A DNA stretch of 64,000 nucleotides from Streptomyces sp. NBC_01314 (GCF_041435215.1 NZ_CP108394.1:9300001-9364000), one strand, 5' to 3'; numbered from the stretch's first letter, positions 44,948 to 53,582 are shown. The notes: generated from the sequence alone by a model not told the origin. Numbers and translations: made by a program.

Positions 44948-46213
44948 TCAGCCGCCTTGCCGGCCGAGCAGTGTGCAGACCGCGTTCTCCTCGATCGTGC
45001 GGAGCCTCTCCACCAGGTCGGGGTTGATCGTCTGGTTCACCTGGGTGGTGAGCGAGAAGGTGAGGGACTTCCGGCCGTCGGGGGTCGCGGCGATCAGCTG
45101 CGTGTAGCCGGGGAAGTTCCCGGTGTGCCCCAGCACCACCCCGCAGCGGGTGTCGTAGCGGAAGATGGCGAGCCCCGCCTTGTTGCGGCCGGGGCCGGCC
45201 GGTTCCGAAGCCCCCTCGATCCAGCGGCGCTGCTCGCGCAGAACGGATCTCGACGTCAGTCTCCCGGCGGCGTAGCCGCGGATGAACCGCGTCATGTCAC
45301 GCGGAGTGGAGACGATCCCGCCCGAGGCCCACACACCGGACGCGCTCAGCGCTTCGCTGACGTCCTCCGGCGGCGCGGGCGGCTCGACGGCGTAGCCGTG
45401 CATGTACGGCTCCGGCATCTCGTAGCCCAGAGGGAGGCTGGTGTCGCGCAGGCCGAGTGGCCGGTAGACGATCTGGCTCAGGAGCTCCTCGTACGGCCTG
45501 TGGGTCGCCGTCTCCGCCATCAGCGCGACGGCGATGTTGTCGGAGTTGGAGTACCGGTACTGGGTGCCGGGGCGGAAGCGCAGCGGTTCGTCCGCGACGA
45601 AGTCCAGCAGCCGGCGCGGGTCGAAGGTGCGGCGAGGGTCCGCCAGGAGCAGTTCCAGGAACTCCGGGTCCTCGGTGTAGTCGGGCAGCCCGCTGGTGTG
45701 GTTCAGCAACTGGCGCAGGGTGACCGACCGCCAGGCGCGGGGCAGTTGGGGCAGGGTGCGGCCGATGGTGCTGTCGAGACCGAGCGCACCCTGCTGCACC
45801 AGACGCAGCGCCACGGCGCCGCTGAACGCCTTCGCCGTACTGGCGATCCGCATGTGGTCGGTGGGCTCGATCGGACGGCCGGTCTCCAGGTCGGCGACCC
45901 CGGCGCGAAGAACACGTGACGTGCGGTCCCGTTGCAGTACGACGATCACACCCGGCGGTCCTCCAGGAGTGGCGACCAGGTCTTCGAGCTGCTGTTGCAG
46001 GGTGCGCTCGCTCCTCCCGCCGGAGCCGGAGCCGGAGCCGGAGCCGCCGTCGGCGGCGCCCGTCGCCGGGGCGAGGAGCAGGCCACCCAGACAGGAAGCG
46101 CCGAGCAGGGCGACGACGGACAGGCGGAGACGGAGGCGGGTACGAGGATCTGTGCGGGTGCGGGTGCGGGAACGGGTACGGGTGTGCGGGCGGGAAGCGG
46201 GCGTGAGTGGCAT
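44948..46213 (-). CDS. Secreted serine hydrolase, class C beta-lactamase / R61 carboxypeptidase type
   Basis: A 421-aa exported enzyme. An Arg/Thr-rich N-terminus precedes a signal-like helix (LSVVALLGASCLGGLLLAPA) with GASC as a possible lipobox, then a Ser/Gly linker. The penicillin-binding motifs are complete: SxxK as STAK in MRIASTAKAFSG, YSN in YRYSNSDNIAVAL, and HTG in LGHTGNFPGY. It resembles the Streptomyces R61 D-Ala-D-Ala carboxypeptidase, so peptidoglycan trimming is the first guess and esterase activity the second. No ribosome site is clear. Confidence 0.9.
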   Translation of the reverse strand: MPLTPASRPHTRTRSRTRTRTDPRTRLRLRLSVVALLGASCLGGLLLAPATGAADGGSGSGSGSGGRSERTLQQQLEDLVATPGGPPGVIVVLQRDRTSRVLRAGVADLETGRPIEPTDHMRIASTAKAFSGAVALRLVQQGALGLDSTIGRTLPQLPRAWRSVTLRQLLNHTSGLPDYTEDPEFLELLLADPRRTFDPRRLLDFVADEPLRFRPGTQYRYSNSDNIAVALMAETATHRPYEELLSQIVYRPLGLRDTSLPLGYEMPEPYMHGYAVEPPAPPEDVSEALSASGVWASGGIVSTPRDMTRFIRGYAAGRLTSRSVLREQRRWIEGASEPAGPGRNKAGLAIFRYDTRCGVVLGHTGNFPGYTQLIAATPDGRKSLTFSLTTQVNQTINPDLVERLRTIEENAVCTLLGRQGG

Positions 46214-46260
46214 GAGGGTCCCGGGAAAGTCGGCGGGCAGGGCCCTCTCAGCATTGGCCG

Positions 46261-46290
46261 GACCACGCTCACGCGCGCGTGAGCGTGGTC
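46261..46290 (-). terminator. Perfect 15-bp palindromic terminator
   Basis: GACCACGCTCACGCG and its exact complement form a 30-bp palindrome between the stop of the expansin-like gene (46346, minus strand) and the serine hydrolase start. It most likely ends the expansin-like transcript. Confidence 0.75.
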
Positions 46291-46345
46291 TATCCGACTG
46301 ATCGGCTTCGCGACCCGTCCTCGGCGGGGCGGACGCGCCGCGCGG

Positions 46346-47335
46346 TCAGCGCGCGGTGAACTGCACTCCGGTCGGCTGTACGACGTCCGGCCGTACCGCG
46401 ATCCCGTCGACGGTCAGCCGCTCCCCGTAGATGTCGGTGATCCTGAGCGCGCCTCCGCACCCGCCGCCCTGCTCGGAGAGGAAGTAGTTGTACTCGGTAC
46501 GCGGCAGCCGGGCCCAGCCGCCGCCGTCGCGGACCTCCAGCCGCGCCACCGGATTCCGGTGACCGATCACCTGGATGCCGCACCAGTACTGGCTGGACCC
46601 GGTCTTGTAGCGGATCGAGAGCGGGTCGGACGTGCCGGGGCTCAGCAGACTCCAGGTGATCGGGATCTGGCCGCGTGAGGGTGCGGCGAGCTTGGCGAAG
46701 GCCTCCGCACTGAGGTCGAGTTGGCCGGGCGCGCAGGGCGCAGGGCACTCGTTGGTGATCCGGACCGTGACGGCTGCGCCGCCCGCCGCGCGGACGCGCA
46801 CGTATGCCCCGCAGGCCTTGGAGACCTCGTAGTCGGTGGTGTTCATCGCCGCGGTCATGAGGTCGTCGCTCGGGCCGTACGAACAGGCGCCGCCCTCGCC
46901 CGTACCGGCGTCGTAGAAGGTGGCGACCCCCTCGTAGTCGACCCCGGGGCGGATCCGCCCCGCCAGCTGCGCCGAGGCGGACCCGGCCTGCCGGGTGACG
47001 GCGGGCGACGGCCGGGTGGACTCGGTGGTCGGGGTCGCCGACGGGGTGTTCTTCGAGGCCGACGGGGACGGGGACTTCGACGGTGTGGCGGAGGGCTTAC
47101 GCTCCGGCGCATCGGAGGACGGACCGGTCGCCCGGGGGGTGGTCGCGGCGGGGGCCGCACCGACCTTGCCGGCGGCTTCGGTGCCGCTCTCGCGGTCGGG
47201 GCCGAAGGCGATGACGAGCGACGCGGCGAGCCCTACGGCCGCCACGGTGGCGACGGATATGAGGGCGGTGCGCCGCTTGGGCCGGGGGGAGGAGCGGTGG
47301 GAACGGGCTGCCACGTTCAAGTCCTTCGGATTCAT
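46346..47335 (-). CDS. Expansin-like secreted or anchored protein
   Basis: A 329-aa protein. Basic residues 1-22 precede a transmembrane or signal helix (ALISVATVAAVGLAASLVIA), then a Ser/Thr/Pro linker (about 45-120). The catalytic-like double-psi beta-barrel follows with GVATFYDAGTGEGGACSYG and GAYVRVRA, VTVRITNECPAPCAPGQLDL; the last 90 residues form an expansin CBM63-like domain (WCGIQVIGHRNPVARLEV, NYFLSEQGGGCGGALRIT). It resembles bacterial EXLX1 expansins, which loosen cell walls without hydrolysis. The ATG 47335 start has no ribosome site, and upstream lies a tandem repeat. Confidence 0.85.
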   Translation of the reverse strand: MNPKDLNVAARSHRSSPRPKRRTALISVATVAAVGLAASLVIAFGPDRESGTEAAGKVGAAPAATTPRATGPSSDAPERKPSATPSKSPSPSASKNTPSATPTTESTRPSPAVTRQAGSASAQLAGRIRPGVDYEGVATFYDAGTGEGGACSYGPSDDLMTAAMNTTDYEVSKACGAYVRVRAAGGAAVTVRITNECPAPCAPGQLDLSAEAFAKLAAPSRGQIPITWSLLSPGTSDPLSIRYKTGSSQYWCGIQVIGHRNPVARLEVRDGGGWARLPRTEYNYFLSEQGGGCGGALRITDIYGERLTVDGIAVRPDVVQPTGVQFTAR

Positions 47336-47390
47336 GCGAGGTTCGGGAGGAAGAGCGCTTCCGGAAAGCGTGCTTCCGGAAAGAGCGGAT

Positions 47391-47473
47391 CGGGAGAACG
47401 ACTGATGCGGGGAACGGCTGATGCGGGAGAACGCCTGGTTTGGGAGAACGACTGGTTTGGGAGAAGGCGTGAT
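47391..47473. repeat. 16-17-bp tandem repeat, five units
   Basis: Units start at 47391, 47407, 47423, 47440 and 47457, consensus GCGGGAGAACGACTGGT. Just before them GCTTCCGGAAAG occurs twice (palindrome TTCCGGAA at about 47359 and 47374). The array fills the 308-base gap upstream of the expansin-like gene, in its leader or promoter. Confidence 0.8.
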
Positions 47474-47643
47474 TCGTGTGGGGCTCGTGTGGAAGGAGCT
47501 TCCCACTCATGAGTTGCCGCCGGGGCCGGAATGGTTGCCCCCGACGTGATACGCCTGCCGGGCTGCGAACGTAGGATGATCGGTCGCCGAGTTCGTCGGG
47601 GCCGCACACCGCGTGCGTCATGTTCGCTGTCAGGGAGGTCGGG

Positions 47644-48384
47644 ATGTCACGTCCGGTCACGGTGGTCACGGGTGGGAGCCGGGGGATCGGTGCCGCGACC
47701 TCCCTGCGGCTCGCGGCGGACGGGCACGACGTGGTCGTGGGGTACGTGAGCGACGGGGCGGCCGCCGAGTGGATCGCGACGGGGGTGCGGGCGAACGGGG
47801 CGCGCTGTGTCACGGTCAGGGCGGACACCTCGGTGGAGGCCGACGTGGACCGGCTGTTCGAGACGGCGGCGGACCGGCTCGGGCCGGTGACGGGCCTGGT
47901 CAACAACGCCGGAGTGACGGGCCCGTTCGGGAGGCTGGCGGACACCGGCACGGACGTGCTGCGCCGGGTGGTGGAGGTCAACCTCCTCGGTGTGCTGCTG
48001 TGTTCGCGCCGGGCGGCCGAGGTGATGGCGGCCCGGGGGAGCGGCGTCATCGTGAACGTGTCCTCGGCGGCGGCCACGCTGGGCAGCCCCGGCGAGTACG
48101 TGCACTACGCGGCGACCAAGGCCGCGGTCGACGCGCTGACGACGGGGCTGGCGAAGGAACTCGGCCCGGACGGCATCCGTGTCAACGCGGTGGCGCCCGG
48201 GGTGATCGACACGGAGATTCACGCGCGGATGGGCGATGCGGAACGCCCCGAACGCATCGCCGCGTCCGTCCCCCTGCGCCGGCCCGGCCGTGCCGACGAG
48301 ATCGCCTCGGCCATCGCCTGGCTCATGTCCCCGGAGGCGTCGTACACGACAGGAGCGGTGCTGCGGGTGTCGGGGGGCCGGTGA
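47644..48384 (+). CDS. SDR oxidoreductase (FabG-like)
   Basis: A 246-aa classical SDR: VVTGGSRGIGAATS at 6-19, VNNAGVTGPFG, catalytic NVSSAAATLG and YVHYAATKAAVDAL, then TTGAVLRVSGGR. GYVSDGAAA after beta-2 suggests NADP(H). GGGAGG lies 4 bases before ATG 47644; an in-frame start at 47620 adds 8 unconserved residues. Likely a 3-oxoacyl or sugar-ketone reductase; no pathway neighbour. Confidence 0.88.
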   Translation: MSRPVTVVTGGSRGIGAATSLRLAADGHDVVVGYVSDGAAAEWIATGVRANGARCVTVRADTSVEADVDRLFETAADRLGPVTGLVNNAGVTGPFGRLADTGTDVLRRVVEVNLLGVLLCSRRAAEVMAARGSGVIVNVSSAAATLGSPGEYVHYAATKAAVDALTTGLAKELGPDGIRVNAVAPGVIDTEIHARMGDAERPERIAASVPLRRPGRADEIASAIAWLMSPEASYTTGAVLRVSGGR

Positions 48385-48420
48385 AGCGCCGTGGGCGGCT
48401 GGGTTGTCGGCGGGCCGCCG

Positions 48421-48466
48421 GTCGTGTGTGGTTGTTCGCGCGGTTCCCTATGCCCCTTCGGGGCGC
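48421..48466 (+). repeat. Dispersed intergenic hairpin repeat, copy B
   Basis: GTCGTGTGTGGTTGTTCGCG is followed by CGGTTCCCTATGCCCCTTCG and GGGC, with a GCCC/GGGC stem closed by a CTTCG loop. The first 14 bases equal copy A. It separates two convergent genes. Confidence 0.7.
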
Positions 48467-48468
48467 GT

Positions 48469-49074
48469 TCAGTCGGCCGGTGGCCTGAGGCCCCGCCGCT
48501 TGTCGATCAGCTGCTGGAACGCGGTCGGTGTGGGGCGGTCGGCGATGAACTCCTTGATGCGCGCGGCGCATCGGAGCGGATCAGCCCGGCCCGTGTCGCA
48601 CTCGATGTCGTAGAGACCGTGTGCGTGCACCTGCTCCAGCTGCCGGGCGGCCAGCCCCGTCGGCCTGTCGCCCCGCTCCCGCTCGCGTCGTTCGAGCTCG
48701 GCGCGGGCGCAGTGCACGCCGACGAACACGACGTTCTGCGGCACGAAGAGGTCGAGGCAGTCCCGTAGCCGCCATTCCGCGCTCAGGACGTGGTCCATGA
48801 CGACGTTGTTGCCCGCGGAGGCCATGCCGGCGATCGCGCGGTGGTAGCCCCGCCAGGTGTTGTGCAGCACGGTGGCGAGCCGTTCGGGAGGCAGCTCCTG
48901 ACGGGTTCGCATGGCGTGGAACGCGTCGACCGGCATGTGGAACGACGGCTCGTCGAGGATGCGGAGCAGTTCCACCGCGATGCTCGACTTGCCCGAACTG
49001 GACGTGCCGTTGAGGAAGATGATCAGGCCGCCGCGGCGGGCCGGCCCGTCGGTGTGTCGCCCCCCAGGGGTCAC
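48469..49074 (-). CDS. Chloramphenicol-phosphotransferase-like kinase
   Basis: A 201-aa P-loop kinase. LIIFLNGTSSSGKSSIAVEL carries the Walker A motif, FHMPVDAFHAM the acceptor region with Asp, NNVVMDHVLSAEWRLRDCLD a Walker-B-like strand, and VFVGVHCARAELERRERERG the lid with several Arg. This is the CPT family, founded by the Streptomyces venezuelae chloramphenicol 3-O-phosphotransferase, but most members have unknown substrates. GTG 49074 overlaps the stop of the small upstream gene by 4 bp (GTGA). Confidence 0.85.
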   Translation of the reverse strand: MTPGGRHTDGPARRGGLIIFLNGTSSSGKSSIAVELLRILDEPSFHMPVDAFHAMRTRQELPPERLATVLHNTWRGYHRAIAGMASAGNNVVMDHVLSAEWRLRDCLDLFVPQNVVFVGVHCARAELERRERERGDRPTGLAARQLEQVHAHGLYDIECDTGRADPLRCAARIKEFIADRPTPTAFQQLIDKRRGLRPPAD

Positions 49075-49250
49075 GCGGCCTCGATGATGTCTTCGCGCAT
49101 CGCCGCGGCCCACTCGGCGACCAACAGCTCGTACTCGGCCCGCTCCTGCGCCGACAGCGATCCGCCCGCGTGCCGCCACAGCGCTCGGATCCGGTCGTTC
49201 AAGTCGGCGGCGGACCGCACGGAACCACGGGCCAAGGGATCGGGGGACAT
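49071..49250 (-). CDS. Small helical protein coupled to the CPT-like kinase
   Basis: A 59-aa acidic protein: PLARGSVRSAADLNDRIRAL and ERAEYELLVAEWAAAMREDI form two amphipathic helices. I know of no named family. ATG 49250 is preceded at 7 bases by TACTCT, which would make the mRNA leaderless; longer starts at 49271 and 49274 exist. The overlap with the kinase start implies co-translation and perhaps a complex. Confidence 0.72.
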   Translation of the reverse strand: MSPDPLARGSVRSAADLNDRIRALWRHAGGSLSAQERAEYELLVAEWAAAMREDIIEAA

Positions 49251-49366
49251 GCGGACAAGAGTAGGCGCCATCACTGACGGTGCGCTACCGGTCGGCTACG
49301 GATGCCGTATGTGGTTGGTCACTGAGGGGAGTTGGGGAGGAACGGGCCGTTCGGGCCGGGTCCGGC

Positions 49367-50242
49367 TCAGCCCGCCGACTCGCCCGCGTGCGGGCTCAGT
49401 ACGCCCAGGGACACCAGGACGACGATGACGATGCCGAGCGCGATGCGGTACCAGACGAACGGCATGAAGCTCTTGGTGGAGATGAACTTCATGAACCACG
49501 CGATGACCGCGTAGCCGACGAAGAAGGCGATGACCGTGGCGAGAATCGTCGGTCCCCAGGTGACGTGGCCGCCCTCCATCGCGTCCTTGAGTTCGTAGCC
49601 TCCCGAGGCGATCACGGCCGGGATGGCGAGGAGGAAGGAGTACCGGGCCGCGGCCTCGCGCTTGTAACCCATGAGGAGGCCACCGCTGATGGTGGCGCCG
49701 GAGCGGGAGACACCGGGGATGAGGGCCATGGCCTGGCAGAGGCCGAAGATCAGACCGTCCTTGACGCTGAGCTGATCGAGGCCCTTGCGCTCCTTGGCGG
49801 CGCGGTGCTTGCCGCCGGTCTCGTCCCGCGCGGCCAGGCGGTCCGCCACGCCCAGGACGATGCCCATGACGATCAGCATGGTCGCCGTGAGGCGCAGATC
49901 ACGGAAGGGGCCCTCGATCTGGTCCTTGAGGGTCACGCCGAGGACACCGATCGGGATGGAGCCGACGATCACCAGCCAGCCCATCTGGGCGTCGTGGTCG
50001 CCGCGCATCTCCTTGTTGAACAGCGAGCGCGACCACGCCGAGATGATGTTGGCGATGTCCTTGCGGAAGTAGATCAGCACCGCGGCCTCGGTGCCGATCT
50101 GGGTGATCGCCGTGAAGGCCGCTCCCGGGTCCTCCCAGCCGGAGAACGCCGCCGTCAGGCGCAGGTGCGCACTGGAGGAGACGGGGAGGAATTCGGTCAG
50201 CCCCTGGACGAGTCCGAGGATGATGGATTCAAACCAAGACAT
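49367..50242 (-). CDS. uppP: Undecaprenyl-diphosphatase (BacA/UppP)
   Basis: A 291-aa membrane phosphatase that recycles undecaprenyl diphosphate for wall synthesis; overexpression gives bacitracin resistance. The active-site motifs are LGLVQGLTEFLPVSSSAHL near the N-terminus and LIPGVSRSGATISGGLLMG around residue 180, in about eight helices. Length is normal. No ribosome site is obvious before ATG 50242. Confidence 0.95.
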   Translation of the reverse strand: MSWFESIILGLVQGLTEFLPVSSSAHLRLTAAFSGWEDPGAAFTAITQIGTEAAVLIYFRKDIANIISAWSRSLFNKEMRGDHDAQMGWLVIVGSIPIGVLGVTLKDQIEGPFRDLRLTATMLIVMGIVLGVADRLAARDETGGKHRAAKERKGLDQLSVKDGLIFGLCQAMALIPGVSRSGATISGGLLMGYKREAAARYSFLLAIPAVIASGGYELKDAMEGGHVTWGPTILATVIAFFVGYAVIAWFMKFISTKSFMPFVWYRIALGIVIVVLVSLGVLSPHAGESAG

Positions 50243-50469
50243 GAAGTTACGTGGTCCAAGCGCTGATCGTGGAGGGCCGACGGAGGACGTGCCGCGCCGC
50301 GGGGCAGGTGATCACAGGTGCTGGGGGCAGCCTAGCGCCCCAAGGGGACAGGGCTGTCACAGGGGTTTCGCAGGGGGGCCGGTGGACGGGCGGAGGGTGT
50401 GCGCGGGACGGGTGGAGCGTGCGCGTTCCCAGGCGTGGAACGGCTGGATCCGTGGTGTTGACCAGTCAC

Positions 50470-50483
50470 TATGTCCGCACATA
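50470..50483 (+). promoter_or_regulatory. TATGT-CCGC-ACATA inverted repeat
   Basis: Perfect 5-bp arms with a 4-base spacer, 13 bases before the LacI-type operator and 116 bases before the sugar-operon ORF. It may be a second regulator site. Confidence 0.4.
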
Positions 50484-50495
50484 CGTTGCTGCCGG

Positions 50496-50509
50496 GGAAA
50501 GCGCTTGCC
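50496..50509 (+). promoter_or_regulatory. LacI/GalR-type operator of the sugar operon
   Basis: GGAAAGCGCTTGCC contains the central CG dyad AAGCGCTT typical of LacI-family sites. It lies in the gap 50243-50598 about 90 bases before the first gene. No lacI-type regulator is in the window, so control would be in trans. Confidence 0.6.
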
Positions 50510-50598
50510 GTTGGAGGGGTCACCGCACTGCCGGAGCCCCCGCCACCAGGCGTTGGCCAACGTCCGATGTCCCGTTCGATGGAGTGCTGATCACGTCC

Positions 50599-51831
50599 AT
50601 GCCCACACCCAGCAACGACCCGAGCCCGACTCCGGACCGGCTGCCGAACCGCCTCCCGGCGCCGCTCGCCGGCCGCCGTGTCCGCGCCGCGATCATCGGC
50701 GTCGGCGCCATCGGCGGCGGCTCGCACCTGCCCGCGCTCGCGCGGCTCGCCGAGGAGGGCGAGACCGAGGTCGTGGCGGCCGTCGACATCGATGCCGACG
50801 CGGTGGCGAAGTTCTGCGCGGAGCACGGTATCCCGCACGGCTACACCGATCTTGACCGCATGCTGGCGGAACAGCGGCCCGACCTGGTCAGCATCTGCAC
50901 CCCGCCGACCCTGCACCGCGACCAGACGATCGCCGCGCTGCGGGCCGGCGCCTGGGTGTGGTGCGAGAAGCCGCCGGTGCCGACGCTCGCCGACTTCGAC
51001 GCCGTCGAGGCGCAGGAGGGTACGGAGACCGGAGGGCCGTACGCCTCGATCGTCTTCCAGCACCGCTTCGGGTCGGGTTCGCGGCATGTACGGAAGCTGC
51101 TCGCCGAGCAGAGCCTCGGGCGCCCGCTCGTCGCGCACTGCCAGACCACCTGGTACCGGGACACCGCCTACTACGCCGTTCCCTGGCGCGGACGCTGGGC
51201 CACGGAGGGCGGCGGGCCCGCCATGGGGCACGGCATCCACCAGATGGACCTGCTGCTGGATCTGCTCGGGCCGTGGAGCGAGGTCCGGGCGATGGCCGGG
51301 CGGCTGGTCCACGACGTGGAGACCGAGGACGTCTCGACGGCCCTCGTCCGCTTCGAGAGCGGCGCCCTGGCCACCGTCGTCAACAGCGTCCTCAGCCCCG
51401 ACGAGGTCAGCCGCATCCGCATCGACTGCGAGCGCGCCACCGTCGAACTGACCCATCTGTACGGCCACTCCAACACCAACTGGTCCGTCGTCCCCGCCCC
51501 GGGCACCCCGGACGCGGACGCGGCGGCCTGGCGTGACTTCGGTGAGGACGTCCCCAGCTCGCACCTGGCCCAGCTGCGCGAGCTCGTCGCCAGCATGCGA
51601 GCCGGCGAGCGGCCCCGCAGCAGCGGCGCCGACGGGCGGACGAGCCTGGAGCTGATCGCGGCCCTGTACAAGTCGGCGTTCACGGACGTGACCGTACGGC
51701 GTGGGGAGATCGGGCCCGGGGACCCGTACTACACGGCCATGCACGGAGGCGCCCCCGGGTGGGCGCCCGGAACGGCCCAGGTGTCCGCCGACGCGAGCTC
51801 CGTCGGCACGAGTGAGGAGATCACCGCATGA
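50599..51831 (+). CDS. Gfo/Idh/MocA-family oxidoreductase
   Basis: A 410-aa dehydrogenase-like protein. RRVRAAIIGVGAIGGGSHLP is the Rossmann start (about 25-44), then SICTPPTLHRDQTIAALRAG and CEKPPVPTLADFDAV with the catalytic-loop Lys-Pro; HRFGSGSRHVRKLL and GPAMGHGIHQMDLLLDLLGP belong to the substrate domain. It opens a three-gene operon with a DUF6807 protein and a cupin. ATG 50599 is the first conserved Met but GGAG is 14 bases away; GTG 50584 is an alternative. Confidence 0.9.
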   Translation: MPTPSNDPSPTPDRLPNRLPAPLAGRRVRAAIIGVGAIGGGSHLPALARLAEEGETEVVAAVDIDADAVAKFCAEHGIPHGYTDLDRMLAEQRPDLVSICTPPTLHRDQTIAALRAGAWVWCEKPPVPTLADFDAVEAQEGTETGGPYASIVFQHRFGSGSRHVRKLLAEQSLGRPLVAHCQTTWYRDTAYYAVPWRGRWATEGGGPAMGHGIHQMDLLLDLLGPWSEVRAMAGRLVHDVETEDVSTALVRFESGALATVVNSVLSPDEVSRIRIDCERATVELTHLYGHSNTNWSVVPAPGTPDADAAAWRDFGEDVPSSHLAQLRELVASMRAGERPRSSGADGRTSLELIAALYKSAFTDVTVRRGEIGPGDPYYTAMHGGAPGWAPGTAQVSADASSVGTSEEITA

Positions 51832-52763
51832 CCTTCCACGACGGGCTGCGCGTGGTCCACGCACACGGCGACCGGATCACGGTCACCGAACCCGCCACCG
51901 GTGTCGAGCTGTTGAGCTACGTCTACCGGGCGGAGGCGGACTGGGAGGCGCCGAAGCCGTATCTGCACCCGATCCGGACGCTGGCCGGGGACGTCGTCAC
52001 CGACTTCCGGCCCAACGACCACCGCTGGCACAAGGGCCTGCAGCTGACGGCCTCGCACCTGTCGGGGCAGAACCTGTGGGGCGGCAACTCGTATGTGCAC
52101 GGCGAGGGTTATCTGCCGATCCCGGAGCGGGTCGGTTCGATGGCGCACGTCGGATTCGACGTCGTCGAGTCGGACGGCGAGCGGGTCGTGATCGCCGAGC
52201 GGCTGACCTGGCACCCGCACACCGGGGAGCTGTGGGCGGACGAGGAGCGCCGGATCGAGATCCACGACGTCGACACCGAGTCGGGTTCGTGGGCGCTGAC
52301 CTGGACGAGCGCGATCACCAACCGCCGCGACGAGCCGCTGCTGTTCGGCAGCCCCACCACCGCCGGACGTGAGATGGCCGGTTACACAGGCCTGTTCTGG
52401 CGCGGCCCGCGTGCCTTCCGGGACGGGCGGATCATCGGCCCCGACTCCGAGGGGACCGGGCTGATGGGCGAGCAGGCGCCCTGGCTGGCCTACTCGGGCG
52501 AACACGACGGCACCGACGGACACGCCACGCTCGTCTTCGCGCACGCGCCCGAGAACGACCACACCGGAGACCGGGGCGCGCATCCCGCCCACTGGTTCGT
52601 CCGCAACGAGCCCTTCGCCGCCGTCGCCCCGTCCTGGGCCTTCTTCGAGGAACTGGAGCTGGCTCCCGGCGAGACGCTCACCCGTCGCTACCGGGTCGTC
52701 GTGGCGGACGGGGCCTGGGAGCGGGAGGAGATCGCCAAGTACCTGGAGGCGCACCCGTGGTGA
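51828..52763 (+). CDS. DUF6807 (PmoA family) protein
   Basis: A 311-aa protein of the PmoA/DUF6807 family, found with sugar dehydrogenase genes: VELLSYVYRAEADWEAPKPY, HPIRTLAGDVVTDFRPNDHRW with HKG after it, and GSPTTAGREMAGYTGLFWRG. It has no signal peptide. The role is unknown; in operons like this one a sugar-binding or isomerase-type function is plausible. ATG 51828 overlaps the oxidoreductase stop by 4 bp. Confidence 0.85.
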   Translation: MTFHDGLRVVHAHGDRITVTEPATGVELLSYVYRAEADWEAPKPYLHPIRTLAGDVVTDFRPNDHRWHKGLQLTASHLSGQNLWGGNSYVHGEGYLPIPERVGSMAHVGFDVVESDGERVVIAERLTWHPHTGELWADEERRIEIHDVDTESGSWALTWTSAITNRRDEPLLFGSPTTAGREMAGYTGLFWRGPRAFRDGRIIGPDSEGTGLMGEQAPWLAYSGEHDGTDGHATLVFAHAPENDHTGDRGAHPAHWFVRNEPFAAVAPSWAFFEELELAPGETLTRRYRVVVADGAWEREEIAKYLEAHPW

Positions 52764-53470
52764 GCGGATACGAGGGGCTGCCGGGCGGGGTCGCCGTCTC
52801 GCACCTTGCCGTCTACGACTGGCCCGCCGCCGACGGGGTCTGCGGGGGAACTCCCCATCTGCATCTCACCTGTTCCGAGGCGTACGTCGTCACCGGCGGG
52901 CGCGGCGCGGTGCAGACGCTGACGACCTCCGGGTACGAGGTCACGCCACTGGCGCCCGGGACGGTCGCCTGGTTCACGCCCGGCACGATCCACCGGCTGG
53001 TCAACGAGGACGACCTGCGGATCACCGTCCTCATGCAGAACAACGGGCTGCCGGAGGCGGGCGACGCCGTCCTCACCCTGCCCCCGGAGTATCTGACCGA
53101 CCCGGAGACGTACGCCGCCGCCACCCGCATCCCGGTGGACGCGCCGGAGGAGGAGCAGGAGCGCGTCGCCCGGAACCGGCGCGACCTCGCCCTGAAGGGC
53201 TACCGCGCGCTGCGCGACGCCTCCGGCCCCGAGCCGCTCGCCGCGTTCCACCGGGCCGCCGCGGCGCTCGTACGGCCCCGGCTGGCGGAGTGGCGGGCGC
53301 GCTGGGAAAAGGGTGCGCGTTCGGCTGCCGCCGTGACCGGGGAGCAGTTGGACCGGCTGGAGCGGGGGGACTTGTCACACCTGGCCGACGCTGCCGTACG
53401 GGCCGAGGAGCCCTCCGCGTACGGGAAGTTCGGGATGTGTGGGCGGTTGGACGTCTACAAGGGGGATTGA
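52757..53470 (+). CDS. Cupin-domain protein
   Basis: A 237-aa protein with a cupin barrel in residues about 20-110: PHLHLTCSEAYVVTGGRGAV holds the first metal-binding His and Glu, and LAPGTVAWFTPGTIHRLVNE the second motif with His. The C-terminal half is helical and charged, with no named domain. It overlaps the DUF6807 gene by 7 bp, and the operon suggests sugar isomerisation or epimerisation. Confidence 0.85.
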   Translation: MVSGYEGLPGGVAVSHLAVYDWPAADGVCGGTPHLHLTCSEAYVVTGGRGAVQTLTTSGYEVTPLAPGTVAWFTPGTIHRLVNEDDLRITVLMQNNGLPEAGDAVLTLPPEYLTDPETYAAATRIPVDAPEEEQERVARNRRDLALKGYRALRDASGPEPLAAFHRAAAALVRPRLAEWRARWEKGARSAAAVTGEQLDRLERGDLSHLADAAVRAEEPSAYGKFGMCGRLDVYKGD

Positions 53471-53517
53471 GCGCCGGGCGCCTTCGAGCTCGGGGAGGGC
53501 CGTGGTGTGGCGGCAGC

Positions 53518-53564
53518 GGGTTGTGGGTGGCTTGTCGCGCAGTTCCCCGCGCCCCTTCGGGGCG
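53518..53564 (+). repeat. Dispersed intergenic hairpin repeat, copy C
   Basis: GGGTTGTGGGTGGCTTGTCG then CGCAGTTCCCCGCGCCCCTT and CGGGGCG, ending in a GCGCCCC/GGGCGC stem with a TTCG tetraloop. It separates the cupin gene from the convergent hxlR-type gene. Confidence 0.75.
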
Positions 53565-53582
53565 CTGGTGTGAGCCTGCCTC

